6,013 nucleotides of DNA from Labilithrix luteola (GTDB taxonomy: Bacteria > Myxococcota_A > Polyangia > Polyangiales > Polyangiaceae): NCBI GenBank assembly GCA_026225435.1, contig JAMFST010001314.1, positions 1 to 6,013 of the forward strand, written 5' to 3'. Below, in pieces: positions 1 through 5,705 of the stretch (positions are counted from its first letter, which is position 1; each line of letters opens with the position of its first letter). Below the pieces are notes generated by a model. The model saw only the letters and a list, made by a program, of their open reading frames with translations. It was not told where the DNA came from and did no database searches. The position numbers and the translations under genes are program-made.

Positions 1-1065
1 GCGCGCCACGAGCTGACGGCGCGGCGTATCGGGCAAGCGCTCTTCGCTCATCGCCGCGCCGAAGCCTGGGACGCGCTGCGACCATGCGTCGTGCTCGAGG
101 CGACCGTCGGCTCGCGCGCCTGGGGCCTGGCGGACGAGAGCTCCGACGAGGATCTGCGCGGCGTCTTCGCGCTCCCGTTCGCGTGGACGCAGGGGCTCGT
201 CGCGCCGCCCGAGGATCTGGTGAGCGCGGACGGGAGCGCGACGTACTGGGCGGCGGGCAAGGCGATCCGGCAGGCGCTGCGTGCGGATCCGAACACCCTG
301 GAGATGCTCTTCTTGCCGGGAGTGCGCGCTCTCGATTCGATCGGCGAGTGGCTCATCGAGGCGCGTGACGCGTTCGTTTCCGTCGAGATCCACGGCACCT
401 TCGGTCGCTACGCGGTCGGGCAGCTGCGCCGGCTGGAGCAAGGGCTGCGGCTGGCGGAGAATCGCGGGCGGGTGCTCGACTGGCTACGCGCCGAGCCGAC
501 GCTCACGCTCGATGCGCTCGCGGCCAAGCTGGTCACGGTCTCGCCGCGGCTGGCGCCGACCGAGGCGGACGCGCTCCACCAGGCGAAGCAGCACGTGAAG
601 CAGCTGTATCGCTCGATGCACGATCAGGGGCTGATCGAGGCGAACGAGCTGGCCGCGCTGGCACGCTTCGCCGTCGACCCGGAGAAGACCGCGGGCCTCG
701 AGCTGCCGCGGGAGCTGCGGCCGAAGAACGCGTACAACCTGGTGCGCTTGCTGGCGACGGCGACGCACTGGCTGCGGGAGGGCGAGCCGGTGTTCGCGAT
801 GGAAGGGGAGCTGCGCGAGCGCTTGCTGGCGATCAAGCGCGGCGAGGTGGCGCTCGAGGGGGTGCTCGCGCAGGCCGAGGCGATGGTGCCGGCGCTCGAG
901 AGCGCACGGGCGACGTCGCGGCTCCCTCGGCGTCCCGACGTGGCGCGCGCCGATGCGGTTCTTCGTCGCATCGGAGAAGAGGTGGCGCGACGATGGGCCA
1001 GCGGCGCTGCCGGCGTCTTCGGCCGCGCCGCACCGGCACCTCCGGAGGTGGTGTGGAACGAGTGA
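1..1065 (+). CDS. Nucleotidyltransferase, Pol-beta superfamily, RlaP/COG3541-like (5' partial)
   Basis: The reading frame is open from base 1 and ends at TGA 1063-1065, giving 354 visible residues. The first GTG (91) lies only six residues before the active-site motif. The 30 codons upstream contain no stop and read as plausible protein, so I think the true start is outside the window. The motif G37-S38-R-A-W-G, followed by S-D49-E-D51-L-R-G, is the Pol-beta nucleotidyltransferase signature, with D49 and D51 as metal ligands. The C-terminal half is helical and carries K242-N-A-Y plus a run typical of the family ('LLAIKRGE', then 'LPRRPD' at 308-313). Both C-terminal motifs are features I associate with RlaP-type enzymes. 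The family transfers nucleotides to an acceptor. RlaP members have been proposed to act in RNA repair, but the substrate of this one is unknown. It forms an operon with the next gene, overlapping it by the GTGA at 1062-1065. The family call is firm and the role is not. Confidence 0.88.
   Translation, partial: ARHELTARRIGQALFAHRRAEAWDALRPCVVLEATVGSRAWGLADESSDEDLRGVFALPFAWTQGLVAPPEDLVSADGSATYWAAGKAIRQALRADPNTLEMLFLPGVRALDSIGEWLIEARDAFVSVEIHGTFGRYAVGQLRRLEQGLRLAENRGRVLDWLRAEPTLTLDALAAKLVTVSPRLAPTEADALHQAKQHVKQLYRSMHDQGLIEANELAALARFAVDPEKTAGLELPRELRPKNAYNLVRLLATATHWLREGEPVFAMEGELRERLLAIKRGEVALEGVLAQAEAMVPALESARATSRLPRRPDVARADAVLRRIGEEVARRWASGAAGVFGRAAPAPPEVVWNE
1044..1050 (+). promoter_or_regulatory. 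Ribosome binding site for the second nucleotidyltransferase
   Basis: GGAGGTG at 1044-1050 is a strong Shine-Dalgarno match inside the 3' end of the upstream gene. It serves a GTG at 1053 (4 bases from GGAGG, tight) or a GTG at 1062 (13 bases, loose). Neither spacing is ideal, so the start remains ambiguous by three residues. The overlap with the upstream stop suggests translational coupling. Confidence 0.5.
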
Positions 1066-1865
1066 ACGAGCTGAAGCCGCAGGGAATGGAGAACGTGCTC
1101 ACCGCCGAGCAGACCGCGGTGTCCTCGGCCGTCTTGCGGGAAGAAGAGGCGCGGCGCGAGCACCTGGTGGTCTACCTGAGCGGCGCGCACGCCTACGGCT
1201 TCCCCTCGCCGGACAGCGATCTCGATCTCAAGGCGATCCACGTCGCGCCGACCGCCGATCTCCTCGGCTTCGCGCTGCCGGTGCCGACGGTGGACCGCGC
1301 CGAGATCATCGAGGGCGTGGAGATCGACTACACCTCGAACGAGCTGGCGCACGCGCTCTCCGGCATCCTCGCCGGGAACGGGAACTTCCTCGAGCGGGTG
1401 CTCGGTCGCACCGTGCCGCACGCCTCGCCGCTCCTGTCCGAGCTTCGTCCGCTGGTGCAGCGCGCTCTGAGCCGCCGGGTGCACCGGCACTACCGCGGCT
1501 TCGCCATGAACCAGCTGGGCGAGCTGTCGAAGAAGCCGACCACGAAGAAGCTGCTCTACGTGCTGCGCACGACGCTCACCGGGATCCACCTGCTCGAGAC
1601 CGGGCAGCTGGAGACGGACCTCACGCGCATCATGGGCGACTACGGGATCGGCGATGCCGCGCAGCTGGTGGAGCGCAAGCGTGCCGGCGAGCGGGTGGCG
1701 CTGGATGGGGCGCAGCTCGACGCGTGGCACTCCCGGGTCGGGGCGCTCTTCGATCGCCTGGACCGTGCGCGGGAGGGGAGCGCTCTCCCCGAGTTGGCGC
1801 CGCCGGCCGCCGAAGAGGCGCTGCGCGCGTGGCTCATGAGTGTCCGTCGCGCGCGTTTTCTCTGA
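1062..1865 (+). CDS. Nucleotidyltransferase, Pol-beta superfamily, second of a tandem pair
   Basis: This is a 267-residue protein when started at GTG 1062, which overlaps the upstream stop as GTGA. GTG 1053 and ATG 1086 are alternatives. An ATG at 993 would add an Arg-rich stretch that only shadows the upstream gene, so I reject it. The active-site motif is S40-G41-A-H-A-Y-G46, then P-D-S-D53-L-D55-L-K. D53 and D55 are the expected metal ligands. The usual Gly-Ser is Gly-Ala here, a variant I recall in one COG3541-like branch. A helical part follows, with K162-K-L-L-Y-V-L-R169 and then G-I-H-L-L-E-T-G, as in that branch. It is diverged from the first enzyme: active-site spacing is similar, but the C-terminal halves differ. 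The likely role is nucleotide transfer in the cytoplasm on an unknown acceptor, perhaps the same substrate or pathway as its partner. Confidence 0.88.
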   Translation: MNELKPQGMENVLTAEQTAVSSAVLREEEARREHLVVYLSGAHAYGFPSPDSDLDLKAIHVAPTADLLGFALPVPTVDRAEIIEGVEIDYTSNELAHALSGILAGNGNFLERVLGRTVPHASPLLSELRPLVQRALSRRVHRHYRGFAMNQLGELSKKPTTKKLLYVLRTTLTGIHLLETGQLETDLTRIMGDYGIGDAAQLVERKRAGERVALDGAQLDAWHSRVGALFDRLDRAREGSALPELAPPAAEEALRAWLMSVRRARFL

Positions 1866-1887
1866 CGGGAGCGTGCTGCGGCGGTTC

Positions 1888-1915
1888 TTTACATTTTCGC
1901 TGGGAGTGGAACATT
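1888..1915 (+). promoter_or_regulatory. Possible sigma70-type promoter in an AT-rich patch
   Basis: TTTACA at 1888-1893 matches five of six bases of the -35 consensus. Sixteen bases later, AACATT at 1910-1915 is a weak -10 with three of six matches. The patch around 1885-1897 is the most AT-rich spot near the gene border. If real, it would give the haloperoxidase mRNA a leader of about 190 bases. This is a by-eye consensus match only. GGAAC at 1908-1912 resembles an ECF -35 box, but I find no partner at the right distance. Confidence 0.2.
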
Positions 1916-1970
1916 CGACCGCCCGCGTCATTGTGTCCTACCACCAGTGCCTACATCTCGCGGGATTGCT

Positions 1971-2088
1971 GGAAGTCTCTGAAGAGACCTGATTCCCGTC
2001 GAGATGCTCGGGAGAGAGCCGTCACCCAGGTGCGGTTGCGCTGTGGGTGACCATGTGAGACATCCGGCGCGCTGCCGATCTCGGCTGC
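1971..2088 (+). promoter_or_regulatory. Leader of the haloperoxidase gene with clustered inverted repeats
   Basis: Several dyads lie in a row in this non-coding stretch. GTCTC 1975-1979 pairs with GAGAC 1984-1988 around TGAA, inside GGAA 1971-1974 and TTCC 1993-1996. CGAG 2000-2003 pairs with CTCG 2007-2010. GTCACCCA 2021-2028 pairs perfectly with TGGGTGAC 2044-2051, and inside that loop GCG 2032-2034 can pair with CGC 2039-2041 around GTTG. ATGT 2053-2056 pairs with ACAT 2060-2063. GCCGA 2074-2078 faces TCGGC 2081-2085, extended by GC at 2071-2072 and 2087-2088. They could be RNA hairpins or protein operators. No known riboswitch is recognised. In GC-rich DNA some short dyads arise by chance, and only the 8-bp one is really striking. 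Confidence 0.3.
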
Positions 2089-2111
2089 CTCACCTCCCGG
2101 GGATCGCGTCC

Positions 2112-3593
2112 ATGAAATCAGCCTCGTCGCTCACGCTCGCCTTTCTCGCCACCGCCGCCACGGCCATCGTCGGTTGCAGCGCCGCCTCCACCAGCTCGGA
2201 GTCGAGTGATGATGCGCTGAGCAGCAGCGCAACCACCGACAGCACCAGCGCTAGCTCCGCCTCGAGCGAGCTGATCGCCTGGAGCCAGGTCGCCCTCGAC
2301 GCGGTCTACATCGACGCGACGCCGCCCGCCCCGGGCGAGACGCGTACCGAGAACGAAGAAGCCGGCCCGCCGCGCGCCTCCCGAGCGCTGGCCATCGTGC
2401 ACATCTCGATGTACGACGCGGTGCAGTCGATCTCCGGCGTGTACAACCCGTACACCGACATGCCGATCAACAGCAGCGCGAACATGAGCGCGGCCATCGC
2501 CCAGGCGGCGCACGACACGCTCTCGGCCATGTTCCCCTCGCAGTCGCCCAGCTTCGACAGCGCTCTCGCGACCGACCTGTCGCACATCACCGCGTCGACC
2601 AAGGCGGCCGGTGTCGCCCGCGGCAAGCTCGCCGCCGCCAACATCCTCGCGCTGCGCAGCAACGACGGCGCGCAGATCCCCGACCCGACGTACACGCAGA
2701 TGAACCTGCCGACCGGGCCGGGCTACTGGGCGCCGGACGTCCTGTCGCAGTCGCCCGCGGCGCTTGGCGGCTACTGGGCCAACGTGACGCCGTTCACCAT
2801 GCAGAGCACCGACCAGTTCCGTCCCGAGGCGCCGTACGCGCTCGGCTCGGCCGAGTACGAGGCGGACTACCAGGACGCGAAGAACTACGGCGGCGACGGC
2901 GAGACGACGCCGACCAAGCGCACCACCGACGAGACGCACATCGGGATCTTCTGGGGCTACGACGGCGCGCCGAAGATCGGCACCCCGCCGCGCCTGTACA
3001 ACATGGTCGCGCTGACCATCGCCAAGAACGAGGGGCTGGACAACCAGCCGACCGAGCTGTCTCGCGTGCTCGCGCTGGTCAACACCAGCATGGCCGACGC
3101 CGCCATGGCCGCCTGGGACTGCAAGTACCACTACGCTCGCTGGCGCCCGGACAACGCCATCCGCGCCACCGACGACCCGACCTGGATGGCGCTCGGGGCG
3201 ATGGAGAGCAACACCACCAACCCCGACTTCACCCCGCCGTTCCCGGCGTACCCGTCCGGCCACGCGACCTTCGGCGGCGCGCTCTTCCAGACGCTGCGCA
3301 ACGTCTTCGGCGACGCCTCCTTCACCTTCGTGTCCGACGAGTACAACGGCGTGACCACCGACTCGCACGGCAACGTGCGCCCGCTGCTCCCGCGCTCGTA
3401 CAAGAACCTCACCCAGGCCGAGACCGAGAACGCCCGTAGCCGCATCTACCTCGGCGTCCACTGGCAGCACGACGCCGACGTGGGCGTCACCATGGGCAAC
3501 GCCGTCGCCAACAACGTCTACGCCAGCTACTTCACGCCGCGGTCGAAGAAGGCGCGCGTCGCGCCGCCGACCCCCGCGGTCGCAGCGCGCTGA
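2112..3593 (+). CDS. Vanadium-dependent haloperoxidase / PAP2-superfamily lipoprotein
   Basis: This is a 493-residue protein. The ATG at 2112 is chosen because it places a clean lipoprotein signal at the N-terminus: K2, a hydrophobic run at about 7-20, then the lipobox I-V-G-C22. GGGGA at 2099-2103 is a usable ribosome site. A Ser/Thr/Ala-rich linker (about 23-57) would tether the enzyme to a membrane. The catalytic domain has the full vanadate/phosphate pocket: K338-X6-R345-P346, P381-S382-G383-H384, and S443-R444-X5-H450-X3-D454. In vanadium haloperoxidases the second Arg and the Lys hold vanadate, the last His ligates vanadium, and the PSGH His is the acid-base residue. The family oxidises halides with hydrogen peroxide to make hypohalous acid. 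The same fold also serves acid phosphatases, so halogenation is likely but not proven. The C-terminus is a Lys/Ala/Pro-rich tail. It sits alone, six bases from a convergent transporter gene. Confidence 0.88.
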   Translation: MKSASSLTLAFLATAATAIVGCSAASTSSESSDDALSSSATTDSTSASSASSELIAWSQVALDAVYIDATPPAPGETRTENEEAGPPRASRALAIVHISMYDAVQSISGVYNPYTDMPINSSANMSAAIAQAAHDTLSAMFPSQSPSFDSALATDLSHITASTKAAGVARGKLAAANILALRSNDGAQIPDPTYTQMNLPTGPGYWAPDVLSQSPAALGGYWANVTPFTMQSTDQFRPEAPYALGSAEYEADYQDAKNYGGDGETTPTKRTTDETHIGIFWGYDGAPKIGTPPRLYNMVALTIAKNEGLDNQPTELSRVLALVNTSMADAAMAAWDCKYHYARWRPDNAIRATDDPTWMALGAMESNTTNPDFTPPFPAYPSGHATFGGALFQTLRNVFGDASFTFVSDEYNGVTTDSHGNVRPLLPRSYKNLTQAETENARSRIYLGVHWQHDADVGVTMGNAVANNVYASYFTPRSKKARVAPPTPAVAAR

Positions 3594-3599
3594 GGAGGC

Positions 3600-4820
3600 T
3601 CACGCTGGAGGGGCCACCGCCGGCGGTCGTCGCGAGACGGCTCCGGCGAGCGCCACCAGCGAGAGCAGCATGACCACCGCGCCGTACTCGTGCGCGGTGC
3701 GCGAGATGCTGGCGCCGCCGGCGATGCGGATGCCGGCGAACACGGCGGGCACCCCGAGCGCGAGGTAGGCGACGACGAAGAGCACCGAGATGACGCCGGC
3801 GCGCTCGTGCGGCGCGGCGTAGGGGACGACGGTGCGGATGGCCCCCTGGAAGGCCGTGCCGAAGCCGATGCCGGCGAGCGCGGTGCCGAGGAAGAAGAGG
3901 ACGACCGAGGCTTGCTCGAAGCCGAGGAGGCCGAGCGCGGTGCCGAGCGGGACGGCGGTGCCGCCGGTGATCATCATGGCGCGGCCCGAGCTGGCGCGGA
4001 GGATCAGGACGGTGACGCCGCCGGCACAGGCCATGGTGGACATGGCAGCGGCGGCGAGGGTGGGGGAGCTGGCGCCGGTGAGCTGGCGGGTGATGGCCGC
4101 TCCGAGCGCGCCGTAGAAGCCCATCAGCGCCCAGGAGGCGATGAGCAGCGGCGCGGCGAAGAAGACGCCGCTGCGCAGGTGCCGCGGGACGCGCAGCTGG
4201 GGCCGCAGGGAAGCGAGCCCGACCCCGGGCATCGGCGTGACGGTCTCGGCGAGGAAGAAGATGCCGATCCCCTGGAGCACGTAGAGCCCGAGGATCGTCA
4301 GGTAGATGAGGTGCGTCGGAGCGGGCAGGTACTGGACGAAGAACCCCGAGGCGAACCCGCCGAGCCCCGTGCCCGCCATGGGGCACACCGAGTTGGCGAT
4401 GGTCCCCTTCACCCGCTCGAGATCGATCATCCCGGCGCCGATGGCGCTGAGGGCGGCGCCCGTGGACAGCCCCTGGATGACCCGCCCGGCGATGAGCTCA
4501 GCGACGCTCCCGGCGTTCGACAGCACGACCATCGAGAGGATCTGGAAGACCAGCGCCACCAGGATCACCGGGCGCCGGCCGAGGTAGTCGGAGAGCGAGC
4601 CGACCGTGAGCAGCGCGCCGAGCACCGCCACCGCATAGATGCCGAAGACGATCGTGGTGGTGATGGGCGAGAAGTGCCAGGCTGCCTGGTACGTCCCGTA
4701 GAGCGCGGTCGGCGCGTTGGTACCGGCGAGGAAGGAGATGCCGGTGAAGGCGAGCAGCGCGAAGGCGACCCGTGGTGCCAAGGTCGAGCCGCTCCGTCGG
4801 GCTACGAGACGACTCGCCAT
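3600..4820 (-). CDS. Major facilitator superfamily transporter, 12 TM, drug-exporter-like
   Basis: This is a 406-residue inner-membrane protein, usual length for a 12-helix MFS carrier. I start it at the ATG whose complement is 4818-4820. It gives a short basic N-terminus (M-A-S-R-L-V-A-R-R) before helix 1 at about 19-36. Further upstream the frame stays open but is hydrophilic, lacks family character and would run into the divergent phosphatase gene. MFS motif A is clear after helix 2: G74-S-L-S-D78-Y-L-G81-R82-R83. I count about twelve hydrophobic spans, with a longer loop between helices 6 and 7 near the middle ('LASLRPQLRVPRHLRSG'). The substrate cannot be read. Overall style resembles proton-driven exporters of small molecules. 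No good Shine-Dalgarno sequence precedes the start. The stop is only 6 bases from the haloperoxidase stop, and the start is 30 bases from the divergent phosphatase start, so control signals must overlap. Confidence 0.88.
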   Translation of the reverse strand: MASRLVARRSGSTLAPRVAFALLAFTGISFLAGTNAPTALYGTYQAAWHFSPITTTIVFGIYAVAVLGALLTVGSLSDYLGRRPVILVALVFQILSMVVLSNAGSVAELIAGRVIQGLSTGAALSAIGAGMIDLERVKGTIANSVCPMAGTGLGGFASGFFVQYLPAPTHLIYLTILGLYVLQGIGIFFLAETVTPMPGVGLASLRPQLRVPRHLRSGVFFAAPLLIASWALMGFYGALGAAITRQLTGASSPTLAAAAMSTMACAGGVTVLILRASSGRAMMITGGTAVPLGTALGLLGFEQASVVLFFLGTALAGIGFGTAFQGAIRTVVPYAAPHERAGVISVLFVVAYLALGVPAVFAGIRIAGGASISRTAHEYGAVVMLLSLVALAGAVSRRPPAVAPPA

Positions 4821-4850
4821 CGCGGACACAGTGCTGCTAGCCGGGATGGA

Positions 4851-5684
4851 ATGAAAGCCGTCTTCGCGCTGCTCCGCCAAGGGACGCTCGTGGTCGGTCT
4901 CGCGTCCGCGGGGTGTGGAATCCACTCCGCGCGCATCGTCGTCCCCGCAGCGCAGGCGCCCGCCTTCGCCGCCACGATCACCCCGACGAAGGAGGACGGA
5001 GCGCGCGCTCTGGTGCTGCAGTCGGTGCGCAACGGGCGCGACCTCGGCGGTATGCAGGGGGCGAAGGGGCCGATCCCGCTCGGCCGCTTCATCCGGACGG
5101 GGAGCCTCTCGCACGCGACCGACAGCGACAAGCAAGTGCTCGCCGATCACGACGTGAAGCTCGATATCGACCTGCGCACGTTCTGGGAGGTGGTCCGCTC
5201 ACCGGACAAGCTCTCGCGCGACGAGCGCTTTCACTACATGAACATCTCGCTGATGGGCGCGGGGCTCTGGGACGCACTCTATCCCTCTTCCCGCGGGGCG
5301 ATGTACGTGCGCGCGCTCGCCGATCACCAGTCGAGGTTCCACCGGGTGTTCCGCGCGATGGCGCAGCAGAAGGACGGGGCCATCGTCTTTCACTGCGCCG
5401 CAGGGAAGGACCGCACCGGCATGGTCGCGGCCATCCTCCTGTCGCTCGCCGGCGTCGACCACGACACCATCGTGCACAACTACGCCATCTCGGCGCGCTA
5501 CCTCCACCCGACGGCGACCGAAGGGGCGGCGCAGGCGGAGGCGATCGACGACAGCCCGCCCGAGGCGATCGAGATGTTCCTCCGCGCGCTCGACTCGAAG
5601 TACGGCGGCGCGCGCGCCTACTTGAAGATGATCGGGCTCAGCGACGCCGAGATCAAGGCGCTCACCGACCGGCTCGGACAGTGA
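4851..5684 (+). CDS. Tyrosine-protein phosphatase family protein (Y_phosphatase3-like), probable lipoprotein
   Basis: This is a 277-residue protein from ATG 4851, preceded by GGGATGGA (4843-4850), a weak and close ribosome site. Residues 1-22 look like an export signal: K2 and R9, a hydrophobic run, then A-S-A-G-C22, a possible lipobox with Ser rather than Leu at -3. The domain follows the family order: R-N61-G-R-D64-L-G-G67, then the G-R-F-I-R-T-G-S-L-S block, then D107-L108-R109, then the catalytic loop H-C182-A-A-G-K-D-R188-T-G. C182 is the nucleophile and R188 binds phosphate, so the Cys-X5-Arg site is intact. A helical C-terminus ends in a probable helix pair ('MIGLSDAEIKALTDRLG'). Such enzymes hydrolyse phosphotyrosine or, in some members, phosphoinositides or other phosphate esters. 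The substrate here is unknown. If exported it would act in the periplasm or at the outer membrane. It is divergent from the MFS gene and convergent with the thioesterase gene. Confidence 0.87.
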   Translation: MKAVFALLRQGTLVVGLASAGCGIHSARIVVPAAQAPAFAATITPTKEDGARALVLQSVRNGRDLGGMQGAKGPIPLGRFIRTGSLSHATDSDKQVLADHDVKLDIDLRTFWEVVRSPDKLSRDERFHYMNISLMGAGLWDALYPSSRGAMYVRALADHQSRFHRVFRAMAQQKDGAIVFHCAAGKDRTGMVAAILLSLAGVDHDTIVHNYAISARYLHPTATEGAAQAEAIDDSPPEAIEMFLRALDSKYGGARAYLKMIGLSDAEIKALTDRLGQ

Positions 5685-5693
5685 CCGAGCGGT
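5668..5693. terminator. Hairpin at a convergent gene junction, possible two-way terminator
   Basis: ACC (5668-5670) plus GCTCGG (5672-5677) pair with CCGAGC (5685-5690) plus GGT (5691-5693). This makes nine GC-rich base pairs with a single bulged G at 5671 and a seven-base loop that contains the phosphatase stop codon. It lies between the 3' ends of the phosphatase and thioesterase genes. No T-run follows on either strand, so it is not a textbook intrinsic terminator. It may still stop transcription or protect 3' ends in a GC-rich organism. Confidence 0.35.
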
Positions 5694-5705
5694 GATGGCG
5701 CGGAG

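Noticed and set aside
624..1931. A 435-residue minus-strand open frame opposite both nucleotidyltransferase genes.
   Set aside because: It runs antisense to two clear enzyme genes and shows only biased composition.
1908..1938. GGAAC resembling the -35 box of an ECF sigma factor promoter.
   Set aside because: GTC elements downstream lie at spacings of about 12 or 20 bases, not the usual 15-17.
953..2050. A 365-residue plus-strand open frame overlapping the second nucleotidyltransferase and the following gap.
   Set aside because: It is Arg/Ala-rich shadow sequence; the other frame has the catalytic motif.
2053..2058. ATG directly followed by TGA, a possible start-stop control element in the leader.
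   Set aside because: There is no good ribosome site before it, and such a six-base match is expected by chance.
2004..2111. Upstream ATG at 2004, in frame with the haloperoxidase, adding 36 residues.
   Set aside because: The extension is Arg/Cys/Pro-rich and would bury the lipoprotein signal that begins at ATG 2112.
2118..3470. A 450-residue minus-strand open frame opposite the haloperoxidase gene.
   Set aside because: Its composition is Val/Arg/Gly-rich with no recognisable domain, and the plus strand carries all the conserved haloperoxidase motifs.
3532..4386. A minus-strand open frame in another frame of the transporter gene.
   Set aside because: It is an Arg/Pro/His-rich frame shadow with no membrane segments or domain.
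3690..4850. A long plus-strand open frame opposite the transporter gene, continuous with the phosphatase frame, which would make a 664-residue protein.
   Set aside because: The extra part is Gly/Glu/Arg/Asp-rich low-complexity sequence typical of the antisense of a GC-rich gene. The phosphatase has its own signal-like N-terminus at ATG 4851, and the transporter on the other strand is unmistakable.
4913..5695. A 260-residue plus-strand open frame overlapping the phosphatase gene in another frame.
   Set aside because: It is Arg-rich and has no domain, while the phosphatase frame has the intact Cys-X5-Arg site.
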